This document shows, piece by piece, positions 15,835 through 24,322 of a DNA stretch of 64,000 bases. Position 1 is the stretch's first letter. Each line of letters begins with the position of its first letter. Both the position numbers and the translations under genes were made by a program. The notes below the pieces were generated by a model. The model made no database searches and was not told where the DNA came from. It was given only the letters and a program-made list of their open reading frames with translations. This DNA comes from Acidobacteriota bacterium (GTDB lineage Bacteria > Acidobacteriota > Terriglobia > Acidiferrales > UBA7541), in assembly GCA_013289665.1 (NCBI GenBank), contig JABCZN010000016.1, positions 46,565 through 110,564 on the forward strand, in the 5' to 3' direction.

Positions 15835-17775
15835 TCAGAAGGCGAAACGTGCACCGATTGCCGGAGCAACGTTGTTGTTGTGGAAATAGGGGACGCCGGG
15901 GCCATGAGGAATGGCGATGGCCAGACCGCCGCTCACGTAGGAATACGCAATCCCGGCAAAACCGTCGAAACGTTTGGTGAAGCGATGATCCGCATAGAGC
16001 GACACCTCGTTGAGGGTGCCCGCGCAGGAAGCGCGGAAACCGGCGCTGGGCGAGCAGGCCGGCGGTCGACGGAAGTCGTTCTGCCGCTGTTGATACCACG
16101 CGAAAGTGAAATCAGTTTTACTGCGGTAGGTGTACTTCACGCCCGTCCACCAGATATTCACCAACTTTTCAGAATCAAGATTGTTGTCTTCGACCCCGCT
16201 CATGATATAGCCGCCCTGGACCGAGGCGCCAACGCCCAACGGGTTCGACGGGTTATTCTGCCAGATGTATTCGTAGCCGGCAAAAAACTTGAAGGGGTCC
16301 CAGGCGTACTTGGCAGCGACCATAATGGCGTTGTTGTCGGTCACGATGCCATAGACGGTGTTGTTTGTGGCGACTAGATTGGGCCCGGTGATTTGGATGG
16401 TATTGATGCTGTTGGTGGCGGACTGATACGGCGCGGCCGGGCTCTGAGGACCCAGCAAGGGGTTTAATACGCTGATGGCCTGGTTGTAATGTTGGAAGAC
16501 GAAGTCGGAGGAGAACTTGCCGTGGACTCCGCCGAGGTCGAATCCATAGGCGTTGTTATGCGCCGCTTGCGGCGTACAGTTGGCAGCAGTCCAGCCTCCG
16601 GGGGGCAAGGGCGAGGGCAAGTAACAGCCGGCAGAACCATCGGCGAATTTGTACATCGCACCGAAATGGACCGGGCCATAGGTGAGGCGATACTTCAGAG
16701 CATCGTCCCAACGGCTGTCCTCGGTGTCGCCGCCGCCGGCCATCGTGCCGTTATAGCCGATGTACGAAAAGGCATAGCTGCCGCCGGCCGGATCGTAAAG
16801 CAGCATCGCATCGGTGCCGAGAGAGCGCTGACGACCGAAGGTCAGCGTGCCGAACTGCGCGGACGATACACCGCCATATATTTCGTCGTTGAACGGTTGA
16901 CCCGCGCGCGCGCCGTCGATGGCGTACGAATAGCTCGCCCGGGGAAGGCCGTTGTTGATGGTCTGGGTCGCTGACGCGTTGGCGAGCAGGCCGGACTGCG
17001 GATTGATGCCAGTTGAAGCGTTGAACACAACGGCCCAGCCGGGCAGAAACTCCTCCTTGCCCCTGATGCCCAGACCCGTCTGCTGCAGGTTGTTCGGTGC
17101 GAGGACGAATCGAGATTTATTTCCGTTTCGGTTTATCAGAGATGCGCCTTCATAGTTGTAGCCGTTTTCCGGTAAGCCGTGGCTGACCCAGCCGACGCCG
17201 ACGTCATACGCACCGTACAGCGTGACGCCGTGCCAGGTCAACGTGCAATCGGTGGTGGCGAACTCGTGGCCGCTCGCGCAGGCGTCGGGGGTCTTCGGTT
17301 GCATTTTTATGTCGACCGTGGCGTCCTGGCCAACCGCCAAGCTGATTCCCGTGCGCGTTTCATCGGCAAACCCTGGTTTTGTCGCTCGAATCTCGAACCG
17401 CCCCGGAGTCAGGCCGGACGCCTGGAAGTGCCCCCTGCCGTCGGTTGCGATCATGCGCGTTGCATCTGTGTCGACGTTCTTGATGGTCACCGCGACATCG
17501 GGAAGGGCCGCGCCGGTATGGTTGGTCACCGCGCCGGAAAGGCTCGCTCCCGTTTGCGCCCACGCCGGGAACACACCCATCGCAAGCCACAAAAGCAGCA
17601 GGAGAAGTTGGGCCAGCGGCAGTGTGACAGCCGTTGCAAGGTAGCCGCCGCGCGTGAGATTGTTCCGCCGCCTCCCATGCCGGAATAGGATCTGCGAGCG
17701 GTCAGAGCTTTCCAAAAAAATTAAACGTGAAAATCGCAAAGTAGTCACCCCGGAACCAATTAGAGATGGAAGCAA
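15835..17775 (-). CDS. Outer-membrane porin with N-terminal carboxypeptidase-regulatory-like domain
   Basis: This protein of up to 646 residues has a hydrophobic signal core at about 51-72, ending PAWAQ. A carboxypeptidase-regulatory-like domain follows (about 76-160: SLSGAVTNHTGAALPDVAV, DGRGHFQASGLTPGRFEIRA), then a Gram-negative porin-type barrel: VTLYGAYDVGVGW, SRFVLAPNNLQQTGLGIRG, FGTLTFGRQRSLGTDAM, ending NVAPAIGARFAF with a terminal Phe. The barrel resembles 16-stranded proteobacterial porins. Fusion to a CnaB-like module is unusual for porins. The TTG start at 17775 is uncertain; a GTG nine codons in is an alternative. modA lies downstream and an inverted repeat lies just upstream. 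A role in oxyanion or molybdate passage is inference. Confidence 0.8.
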   Translation of the reverse strand: MLPSLIGSGVTTLRFSRLIFLESSDRSQILFRHGRRRNNLTRGGYLATAVTLPLAQLLLLLLWLAMGVFPAWAQTGASLSGAVTNHTGAALPDVAVTIKNVDTDATRMIATDGRGHFQASGLTPGRFEIRATKPGFADETRTGISLAVGQDATVDIKMQPKTPDACASGHEFATTDCTLTWHGVTLYGAYDVGVGWVSHGLPENGYNYEGASLINRNGNKSRFVLAPNNLQQTGLGIRGKEEFLPGWAVVFNASTGINPQSGLLANASATQTINNGLPRASYSYAIDGARAGQPFNDEIYGGVSSAQFGTLTFGRQRSLGTDAMLLYDPAGGSYAFSYIGYNGTMAGGGDTEDSRWDDALKYRLTYGPVHFGAMYKFADGSAGCYLPSPLPPGGWTAANCTPQAAHNNAYGFDLGGVHGKFSSDFVFQHYNQAISVLNPLLGPQSPAAPYQSATNSINTIQITGPNLVATNNTVYGIVTDNNAIMVAAKYAWDPFKFFAGYEYIWQNNPSNPLGVGASVQGGYIMSGVEDNNLDSEKLVNIWWTGVKYTYRSKTDFTFAWYQQRQNDFRRPPACSPSAGFRASCAGTLNEVSLYADHRFTKRFDGFAGIAYSYVSGGLAIAIPHGPGVPYFHNNNVAPAIGARFAF

Positions 17776-17796
17776 ACATTGGGCGACACTTTAACG

Positions 17797-17821
17797 CGTA
17801 TTGATACATTAAAGCAATACG
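17797..17821. promoter_or_regulatory. Inverted repeat upstream of porin gene
   Basis: CGTATTG (17797-17803) and CAATACG (17815-17821) form a perfect seven-base dyad with an 11-base spacer, 22 bases upstream of the porin start. It is a candidate operator. It does not match the classical ModE box closely. Confidence 0.4.
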
Positions 17822-17955
17822 TTTCCATGCGCTTTGATCGAGGCCCCTGCGGCATGCTTGAGTTGCCATGCGCGATCTCGGTTTCGTTGAGTAAGATTTG
17901 ATTGGGGTTTTAATCCGCGATTTAAGCAGGCACAGCTCGAATCAGGAGCGACGCG

Positions 17956-18111
17956 TCATTGCAGCATCATCATGACTTCCGTGGATTTAATGAGGGCCGT
18001 GACTGTCTGACCTGATTTCAGCTGCATCTCGCGAATTGCATCCGCGTTGATAATGGACGTAATGTATTGTTCACCAATCGATACGATTACTTGAGCAACG
18101 AGCCCGTCAGG
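17956..18111 (-). pseudogene. Truncated Mop (molybdopterin/molybdate-binding) domain gene
   Basis: The minus strand reads PDGLVAQVIVSIGEQYITSI and then NADAIREMQLKSGQTVTALI, ending KSTEVMMMLQ and TGA. This matches the Mop/TOBE fold of molybdate-binding 'molbindins' (about 68 residues), with the typical SIIxxxxxxxxxLKxGxxVTAxIKxTEVM pattern. The first 14 or so residues and a start codon are missing: in frame, a stop occurs at 18133 and the sequence switches abruptly at about 18111 to a TonB-receptor fragment on the other strand. It is therefore a 5'-truncated remnant. Its place next to a porin and modA supports a former molybdate-handling cluster. Confidence 0.7.
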
Positions 18112-18387
18112 TTTACGGCAACGTGGGCAGAGTTACTCGGGGCGGGCCTCGCGATCTGGGATTTTTCGGTGCTGAATAACACGTGGCTTCGCGAGAGCCT
18201 GAACGTGCAATTTCGCGCGGAGATTTTCAACCTGCTGAACCGCGCGGATTTCAATACGCCGAATCTCATTGTGTTTACGCCACCGACCGCGACCAACACG
18301 ACCGGATTGTCGGGCACGGCGGGCGCAATCACCAGCACATCCACGACCGCGCGCCAGGTGCAGTTCGCGCTCAAACTGCTCTGGTAA
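18111..18387 (+). pseudogene. TonB-dependent receptor C-terminal remnant
   Basis: The plus strand carries the closing beta-strands of a TonB-dependent receptor. One frame reads VYGNVGRVTRG; after a frameshift near 18143 another reads LAIWDFSVLNNTWLRESLNV, FRAEIFNLLNRADFNTPN and ends RQVQFALKLLW at a TAA. This is the standard acidobacterial receptor C-terminus (GNxGRN...GPGLxNWDFSL...FRAEFFNxxNxxNF). No plug, signal peptide or start exists upstream. It is a broken tail left at the same junction that truncates the Mop gene. Confidence 0.75.
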
Positions 18388-18430
18388 CTCGATTGACAGT
18401 ATCCAGCGGCTCCGGCAGCATAGCGGACCA

Positions 18431-19393
18431 GTGTCCACTTTCCCCTCTTTTTCATCGCAGGTTCCGGACTTAATCCTGGCCAACCCGACGGCGGGCGGCG
18501 GGCGCGGCCGCGAAGCTCTCTCCCGGCTTAAAGCGTTTGGAGCGGAAAGGCGTTGGCGCGCGGAATTTCGCAGCGCGGAGAGTTCGCCGGAATTTGCGCA
18601 AATCGCGCGGGAAGAAGCAGCGGCGGGACGAGAGCGCATCTTCGCGCTCGGAGGCGACGGCACGTTTCAGGCGCTGTTGAACGCCGTGGCCGGGAGCGCA
18701 ACCGTCTCGCTCGGGGTTCTCCCGGCCGGGGGAGGAAACGATCTGGCTTCGGCATTGGGATTGTCGCTCGATCCGGTTCGAGCGGCGGAGACGATCTTGA
18801 TGCGAGGCGAGGCCGTTTCTCTGGATGCGGCGCGCGCGCGCACTGCAGACGGCGCGGAACGACTCTACATGGGAGGAGGAGGTGTGGGGCTGGATGCGGA
18901 GGCGGCGCGGTTTGCGAGCGGGGTTTACCGCAGGATGCGGGGAAGAACCAGGTATCTGCTTTCCGCGATTCGCGCGCTGGGGACATTCCGCGGCACTTAT
19001 GTTCGCGTTTCGCTCGAGGGTTCAGAGCAAACTTCCCTTGAAGGCGCGGCGCTGGTGCTGGGAGTCCTGAATACGCCGAGTTATGGAGGAGGATTGCGGC
19101 TGGCGCCCGGGGCGGGTCTCGAGGATGGGCGGCTCGATTTGGTGTTTCTCGGGAACTTAAGCGGGCTAGAAATTGCCCGGATGCTTCCTCGCCTGGCGGC
19201 GACCGGCGAGATTCGCACCGTGCGGATCGAGAGGCATCGCGTAACGCGGGTGCGGATTCTGACGGAGCGGCCTTGTGCGTTTCACGCGGACGGGGAGATT
19301 GTCGGGATGACGCCGGTGGAGATTGCAGTTGTGCCGCGTGCGATGCGGGTGTGGCGACCGCGGCGGAATCCAACGCACGCTCGAGATGGCTAG
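18431..19393 (+). CDS. Diacylglycerol kinase/YegS-type lipid kinase
   Basis: This 320-residue DagK-family catalytic protein has LILANPTAGGGRGREAL near the start, the nucleotide-binding loop ALGGDGTFQALLNAVAG (about 75-90), LGVLPAGGGNDLASALGL, a mid-region GGGGVGLDAEAARF, YGGGLRLAPGAGLEDGRLDL and HADGE near the C-terminus. By family it transfers phosphate from ATP to diacylglycerol, sphingosine-like or related lipids at the membrane. GTG 18431 is taken as the start because homology begins right after it; the frame extends upstream to 18269, but that part overlaps the receptor remnant and is Arg/Pro-rich noise. The ribosome site is weak. It is convergent with the TonB receptor gene. Confidence 0.85.
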   Translation: MSTFPSFSSQVPDLILANPTAGGGRGREALSRLKAFGAERRWRAEFRSAESSPEFAQIAREEAAAGRERIFALGGDGTFQALLNAVAGSATVSLGVLPAGGGNDLASALGLSLDPVRAAETILMRGEAVSLDAARARTADGAERLYMGGGGVGLDAEAARFASGVYRRMRGRTRYLLSAIRALGTFRGTYVRVSLEGSEQTSLEGAALVLGVLNTPSYGGGLRLAPGAGLEDGRLDLVFLGNLSGLEIARMLPRLAATGEIRTVRIERHRVTRVRILTERPCAFHADGEIVGMTPVEIAVVPRAMRVWRPRRNPTHARDG

Positions 19394-19409
19394 TCGGGAT
19401 TTATTTATG

Positions 19410-19441
19410 GAAACGCGGCCAGCTGAAGGTGGCCGCTACGG
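19410..19441 (+). repeat. Intergenic repeat, copy 2
   Basis: The core GTGGCCGCTACGG starts about 35 bases after the lipid-kinase stop. It matches copies near 6938 and 47865 in sequence and in distance from a stop codon. Confidence 0.4.
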
Positions 19442-19443
19442 TT

Positions 19444-22164
19444 TTAGTCGACGAAATCGATTACGGCACCTTCGTGGCGATAGAGGAAGCCGACAAACTG
19501 GCCGAAATTCGGCGAAGCGACGTTGTTAAAGACAGCGTTGAAGTTGCCGTGATTGGTTACGTTGAGCGTGTAGACCCCGAGCCGGACGTGATGGACCTTG
19601 CCACCCCTGTTTCCGAGCAGCGGCAGGCGGAACTGGCGGTAGAGTTTCATGTCCAATGAAAAATATTCCGGGAAGCGCTTGCCGTTGGGCGTGCCGACAT
19701 ACTGCTGCTGAACATCAATCGGAGAATAAGGGAAGCCCGAGTGAACGTCGACTAGCGGGCTGAACGTGAGCTTCCACGGCAGGGCAAAGATCCCCCAGCC
19801 AACGAGACGATTCGGAATGTCCGACGACAGGATGCCATATTCGTTTGGACGGATCACCGGGGCAGCGAAGGGGATATAGATATTCGAAAGGCTGTTCAGA
19901 TCTCCGCGCGCACGGCTCCAGATATAGGAGACGTTCACCTGGTCGTGCTCGCGCAGGGAGTAATGCGCGGAGGCTTCCATCTCGCGATAGTGCGATGACC
20001 CAGTGTTGGTCAACCCCTCGAAGGACTGGCCGCCCAGAGCGGAGGTAAACGGATTGACGGTGAAGAGGTACGTGGCGTGGCTGTCGAGGTAGCCCACACG
20101 CAGCTGAAGATTTTTGTGGAGCTCGTGCTCAATCTGGCCGTTCCAGGTGACGTTGCGTGGCGTGGTGCTCGGCTTATTGGGCAGAGCGGACGCGGTGAGC
20201 GGATTCAAGTTCGCAACGAAAACATTGGTATAGGTGACGGGCGGGCCAATCGGCAGCAGGCCGGTGGGGTCAAACGTGGTGATGGTGCGGTTTGGATTGG
20301 CGGCGAAATTGGCCGCGAGGAGCGGCAGGACTCCGTAGAAAATGCCGGAGCCGGCGCGAATCACGGTCTTGCCGCTTTTTCCCGGGGAATAGGCAACGCC
20401 CGCGCGGGGTGCAATCGCGAAGGGCCAGCCGGTGGTCTCAGAGGAGATTCGCGCGCCGAGGTCCACGCTCCAGTGAGAGTCCAGTAGCCAGTGATCCTGG
20501 AGAAACTCAGCGACGGAACTATCGGAAGGAGATTGGGAAGGCGCGGCGCCAAAGGTGATCTGCTGCGCCAGAGAATTATCCGGCCGAAGAATCTGGATCG
20601 GGTGCGACGAAGTGGTGCCGAAGAACGCGCGGTAGTCAATGTCGGCGCCCACACGGATCTCGTGTTCGCCGTGCCAGTGCACTTTGGGGAATTGGAAGGA
20701 AGGAACAGCCTGAAACTCCTTGCCGCGGCGCGACCATTGATTGAAGTAGTTGCCGCCGTATCCCTGCGGTGTGATGAGCATGTCTTCAGGGCCCTGGCCA
20801 TGCGCGTTGCTGTCAAAGCGCATGTACTGCGCGACGACAGCGAGAATGGCGCCGGAACTGAGCTGATATTTGTCGTTGAGACCGACGGCGACGCCGCTTT
20901 GGTCGAGGTCGTTTGACGCGCCGAGCGGAACGAGGGCGCTGATGTCCACGTGCTGCTGGCGGAGCGGGAACGCGTTCACGGTTAACGTGAGGACATGGTT
21001 GGGGGCAAGAATTGCTTCGACGGTGGAGAAGGAATTGAATCCCTGGCGCTTGCTGATATCGAACGGCCAGGGGAGGCCCTCAACCGTGGTCTTTTTCATC
21101 TCGTACTGGAACGATTCCGAGAGCAAAAGTTTGTGAGGGATTAGCGGCGCGTCGAACGAGACGCCGGGAATGGCTTCGGCGATTCCGACCATGCTGCCAT
21201 TTTTCCCGAGAACGGAGGGAACGATGCCTCTCAACTTGAAGCTCCACTGGTCGTCCGGCGGCCGGGTTTCGATGGTCGTCAAGCCGCCTGAGAAACTTCC
21301 GAGGCTGGAATCGTATGGAGTTTTGTAAACGGCAAAGGATTCGACAGCATCGGTCGGAATGGGAACGCCAAAACTTCCCGTGACCGGATCGGTCGTGCGC
21401 GCGGAATTGACCAGCAACAAGCTTTGATTTTCGTCGGCGCCCTTGAAGGTCAGCTTGCTGTCGAGCGTCTTGATAACTCCGGGGGTAAACGGGAGGATGT
21501 CCTTCACTTTTTCCTGCGGCGTGGGGATCGTGGTGATTTCGGTATTGGTAACTGTTGCCGGGGGCGGGGCGGCGGTCTCGGTGGAAATGGAGGCGGCGGT
21601 CTCCTTCACTTCCACTTTTTCAGAAACCACGTCGAGCTCGAGAGTGAAATCCTGAGCAAGTTGCTGCTTTGGATTGAGGACAACCGGCTTCGTGATGGGT
21701 TTGAATCCCTGCAGATTGATGGAAATGGTGTATGTGCCGGGTTCGAGGTTTTGGAACCCGTATCCGCCATGTTCGTCCGTGTCGGCGCCGACGGGCACGC
21801 CATGGAGCGGATCACCGGAGAGTTTCAGGGAAATTCCGGCAACACCGGATAGGACATTGTCCTGCATCGTCGAGACGGTTCCGCGGATGGAGCCGCCCTG
21901 ACCACCGGCTTTTTGGGGAGTAGCGTCCTGCGCGAACGCGGAGGTAGTCGCAAGCAGGAGGAGCACGGAGGCGACGACTGCCCGCCCGAGGCAGGCCCAG
22001 GCGTTGCGCGAGACGGAAGTCGACGTCTGAGAGCCGTTTCCGGGCTGCAAAAACAGGGATGGGACTGGATTCGTATTGCGGCTCATTCGAAAGACTTGGA
22101 AAACCTTTCTTTCAGTTTGTTCGAGGGAGTTGCTTCCGTTGGCGGAGGACCTTCTCCTCGCCAT
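19444..22164 (-). CDS. TonB-dependent receptor with carboxypeptidase-regulatory-like N-domain
   Basis: This 906-residue outer-membrane receptor has a signal-peptide core at about 62-79 (VVASVLLLLATTSAFAQ), a carboxypeptidase-regulatory-like domain (about 90-180: IRGTVSTMQDNVLSGVAGI, YGFQNLEPGTYTISI), a TonB plug (about 215-320: EKVKDILPFTPGVIKTLDSK, SLLLVNSARTTDP) and a 22-stranded-type barrel. It imports or senses a large solute, often a glycan or siderophore, using TonB energy; the substrate cannot be told. Two ATGs are possible, 22164 and 22086; the second puts the signal peptide nearer the start, but neither has a ribosome site. No SusD-like or transporter partner is adjacent. Confidence 0.9.
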   Translation of the reverse strand: MARRRSSANGSNSLEQTERKVFQVFRMSRNTNPVPSLFLQPGNGSQTSTSVSRNAWACLGRAVVASVLLLLATTSAFAQDATPQKAGGQGGSIRGTVSTMQDNVLSGVAGISLKLSGDPLHGVPVGADTDEHGGYGFQNLEPGTYTISINLQGFKPITKPVVLNPKQQLAQDFTLELDVVSEKVEVKETAASISTETAAPPPATVTNTEITTIPTPQEKVKDILPFTPGVIKTLDSKLTFKGADENQSLLLVNSARTTDPVTGSFGVPIPTDAVESFAVYKTPYDSSLGSFSGGLTTIETRPPDDQWSFKLRGIVPSVLGKNGSMVGIAEAIPGVSFDAPLIPHKLLLSESFQYEMKKTTVEGLPWPFDISKRQGFNSFSTVEAILAPNHVLTLTVNAFPLRQQHVDISALVPLGASNDLDQSGVAVGLNDKYQLSSGAILAVVAQYMRFDSNAHGQGPEDMLITPQGYGGNYFNQWSRRGKEFQAVPSFQFPKVHWHGEHEIRVGADIDYRAFFGTTSSHPIQILRPDNSLAQQITFGAAPSQSPSDSSVAEFLQDHWLLDSHWSVDLGARISSETTGWPFAIAPRAGVAYSPGKSGKTVIRAGSGIFYGVLPLLAANFAANPNRTITTFDPTGLLPIGPPVTYTNVFVANLNPLTASALPNKPSTTPRNVTWNGQIEHELHKNLQLRVGYLDSHATYLFTVNPFTSALGGQSFEGLTNTGSSHYREMEASAHYSLREHDQVNVSYIWSRARGDLNSLSNIYIPFAAPVIRPNEYGILSSDIPNRLVGWGIFALPWKLTFSPLVDVHSGFPYSPIDVQQQYVGTPNGKRFPEYFSLDMKLYRQFRLPLLGNRGGKVHHVRLGVYTLNVTNHGNFNAVFNNVASPNFGQFVGFLYRHEGAVIDFVD

Positions 22165-22478
22165 CCCCGACGACGCGATTCCGATTTATGGCCTTCCCTA
22201 ATTCTCCGGCCGCTGGCGAGAAGCACTGAGTTTTGCGGCGGCGAAACCCTCGGACCCCGAATTCACGTGTCCGAGCCCCCCAAGGCCGGACAGTGAATTC
22301 GTTGAGTCTGTTCGTACAACTTTACGTTGCGCGGATCGCGAAAGACGCTCCTAATTAATGGTAACAGAAGGCCCTCGGGCAATCGCCAAAGAGAGTCGCC
22401 ATGTGTTTCTTGACAGCAAATGTCGCTCAGATAAAAAGCACGTAGAGTTGCGGACGGCTCGCCCCAGGATTCCTTTTT
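22165..22478. other. Intergenic region upstream of TonB receptor
   Basis: Presumed promoter region of the receptor. A short AT-rich stretch near 22350-22440 lacks a gene. No clear promoter or operator could be assigned. Confidence 0.4.
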
Positions 22479-22850
22479 TCAGCCTTTCTTCCGGTCGATT
22501 TTCAGATTGATGATCATTTCCTTGCGGCTATCGAGGGAGGACACATTGCGCACGGGAGACTTCGCTCCCTCGAATTCGGCGCGAACTTCATAGTCAGCAT
22601 TCGGGTCGAGGCCGCTGAAACGGTAGTTCCCTTCGGGGTCCGCAAAATTGCTCCGGACTGCATTGGTCCGCAGGTTTTTCAGAAAAACCACGCTATTGGG
22701 CAGTGGGTTCTCCGATTTGTCAGTAACCGCGCCGCGGACCGTGCGCAACTGCGTTTCCTTTTTGGAATCCTGGGCGGCCCCGGCAACCACGAGCAGGAAG
22801 AGCAGGAAGAGCAGGCTGAAAATGCCGGCCAAGATGCGCGCGTAACTCAT
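22479..22850 (-). CDS. Exported carboxypeptidase-regulatory-like protein
   Basis: This 123-residue protein has a strongly hydrophobic signal peptide (about 5-26) and a single CnaB-like domain: LRTVRGAVTDKSENPLPNSV, VFLKNLRTNAVRSNFADPEG, NYRFSGLDPNADYEVRAEF. It ends in a basic KIDRKKG. Its ATG overlaps the stop of the upstream Pro-rich protein by four bases, giving translational coupling. It is the last gene of a three-gene operon led by a LysW-like acidic zinc-ribbon gene. The domain is a structural module; no enzymatic role is visible. Confidence 0.75.
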   Translation of the reverse strand: MSYARILAGIFSLLFLLFLLVVAGAAQDSKKETQLRTVRGAVTDKSENPLPNSVVFLKNLRTNAVRSNFADPEGNYRFSGLDPNADYEVRAEFEGAKSPVRNVSSLDSRKEMIINLKIDRKKG

Positions 22851-23392
22851 TTCGGTTCTCCTGCCTTTGCTGGAAGGCTGGTTTCCAGCTTGAACGTCAA
22901 ACGCTTCTGAACCTCCGCCATATTCGCGGCGACGATTTGCGACTGTTCCTTATATTTTTTCACTCGGACGACCACTTCATATTCGATGCCGTCGGGAACG
23001 CGAATGGCAAATTCTCCGCGCGAATTTGTATAGATGTCATAGCGAAATTTCTTTTCCCCTTTTCGCCTGATTTTCACCTCGACACCGGGGAATGCGAGCG
23101 CTCGTTCATTGAAAACGGTCCCCAGAATCAGAAAGGGCGGAATCTTGCTTTTCTGCCTGCTGGCGCTGGAGCTTTCAGGCGGAGGCGCGGGGGCGGGGGC
23201 TTCCGGGGGTGGAGGAGGCGGCGGGACGGGTTGCTGGGCCGCGGCAAAGCACGGCAAAACAAGAGCAGCGAAAAACAGCGTTGTGATCAGCAAGCAGGTT
23301 CGCGGAACGTCGAAGCGGGGAGGATTCACGTCAGGTTCGATGGACTCCGGGGATTGCCAGGATGCCCGTCGAGAACGAGGAAGCTTCTTCAC
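22847..23392 (-). CDS. Exported proline-rich carboxypeptidase-regulatory-like protein
   Basis: This 181-residue protein has a basic N-terminal region, a signal-type helix (about 32-51: CLLITTLFFAALVLPCFAAA), then a proline run and linker (about 54-75) and a CnaB-like domain (LGTVFNERALAFPGVEVKIR, NSRGEFAIRVPDG). The Pro-rich linker suggests it spans the periplasm or sits between envelope layers. The GTG start overlaps the stop of the acidic protein gene upstream by four bases and has a GAGGA site. It is also coupled to the next gene by a four-base overlap. Function is unknown. Confidence 0.75.
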   Translation of the reverse strand: MKKLPRSRRASWQSPESIEPDVNPPRFDVPRTCLLITTLFFAALVLPCFAAAQQPVPPPPPPPEAPAPAPPPESSSASRQKSKIPPFLILGTVFNERALAFPGVEVKIRRKGEKKFRYDIYTNSRGEFAIRVPDGIEYEVVVRVKKYKEQSQIVAANMAEVQKRLTFKLETSLPAKAGEPK

Positions 23393-23769
23393 TCGTCATC
23401 GTCCTCGGCTTCGTCCTCGTCGTCCTCATCTTCAAGAAGATCGCCGTTTTCATCGAACTCGTCATCGTCTTCGGCGTCTTCCTCGTCCTCTTCTTCGTCA
23501 TCTTCTTCCTCGTCGAGGTCATCGGAAATGGGGTTCAGCGCCACAGGATGCGTCTGCGAAACTTCCAGTTCACACTCGCACTCCGGGCAGCTCAGGATTT
23601 CTCCCTCTTCCACTTCGTCTTCGTCCACATCGATTTCAGCGGAACATTCAGGGCAACGGAGCACGTCTCCATCCTCCGATTCGATTTTCAGCCGGTGCGG
23701 CTCGAAATCCCAAGACCCACCAACCGGCGTATTATATACCCGGCGCGTGAACCTTCTGTCGAGGCTCAT
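23389..23769 (-). CDS. LysW-like zinc ribbon with highly acidic tail
   Basis: The 126-residue protein contains two CPEC motifs, spaced as in the amino-group carrier LysW/ArgW: VLRCPECSAEIDVDEDEVEE then GEILSCPECECELEV. About 45 residues of almost pure Asp/Glu follow, ending DDDE. In LysW the C-terminus EDWGE carries the substrate amino acid; that ending is absent here, so it is not a proven carrier. It may be a zinc-binding acidic adaptor. The start at ATG 23769 is favoured over a longer frame reaching 24033, since that extension overlaps the divergent Nudix gene. It leads an operon of two exported proteins with four-base overlaps. Confidence 0.6.
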   Translation of the reverse strand: MSLDRRFTRRVYNTPVGGSWDFEPHRLKIESEDGDVLRCPECSAEIDVDEDEVEEGEILSCPECECELEVSQTHPVALNPISDDLDEEEDDEEEDEEDAEDDDEFDENGDLLEDEDDEDEAEDDDE

Positions 23770-23821
23770 TCTCCGGCTATCTGAGTGTAACTCAACCGCT
23801 TCGATGAAAGAATAACAGGCC

Positions 23822-24289
23822 ATGGCAAGAGAGTACCCGGATCGGCCGGTGGTGGGCGTTGGCGGGGTGGTCATTGAGAACGGGCGCGCCTTGTTGATCA
23901 AGCGGGGCAGCGAGCCACTGCTCGGGCAGTGGTCGATCCCGGGCGGGACGCTGGAGCTGGGGGAGTCGCTCGAGGAAGGCGTCGCGCGGGAGTTGCTGGA
24001 GGAAACCGGATTGGAAGTGAAGGTCCTGGACATGATTGAGGCGTTCGACCGAATCTTTCGCGATCCGGCGGCGCCCGATCCGGGAAACAGGGATCGCCCC
24101 AGGTATCACTACGTGATCGTGGATTATCTTTGCGAGCGGATTACCGGCGAGGCGAAGGCGGGGAGCGACGTGACGGATATTGCCTACTCGACGGAAGAGG
24201 AATTGGAACGCTTTCATATGACGTCAACGGCCACGCGAGTGCTTCACCGGGCCTTTGCCATGGATCGCGAACGCCGCAAAACGCGATAA
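23822..24289 (+). CDS. Nudix hydrolase
   Basis: This 155-residue Nudix protein carries a full Nudix box, G42-x5-E48-x7-R56-E57-x2-E60-E61-x-G63 (GGTLELGESLEEGVARELLEE). Residues 56-61 hold the metal-binding Glu cluster. The preceding WSIPGG and the N-terminal VGVGGVVIENGRALLIKRG are typical of ADP-ribose/NADH-type pyrophosphatases. By family it hydrolyses a nucleoside diphosphate linked to some other group; the substrate is not predictable. It is divergent from the LysW-like gene, with only about 50 bases between, so both promoters must share that space. Confidence 0.9.
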   Translation: MAREYPDRPVVGVGGVVIENGRALLIKRGSEPLLGQWSIPGGTLELGESLEEGVARELLEETGLEVKVLDMIEAFDRIFRDPAAPDPGNRDRPRYHYVIVDYLCERITGEAKAGSDVTDIAYSTEEELERFHMTSTATRVLHRAFAMDRERRKTR

Positions 24290-24322
24290 CCGCGCGCAGT
24301 GGGGCCTGACTCCCGGCAGGAA

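Noticed and set aside
18087..18455. 122-residue minus-strand frame
   Set aside because: It is the antisense of the TonB-receptor tail and in a different frame from the Mop remnant. It has no domain.
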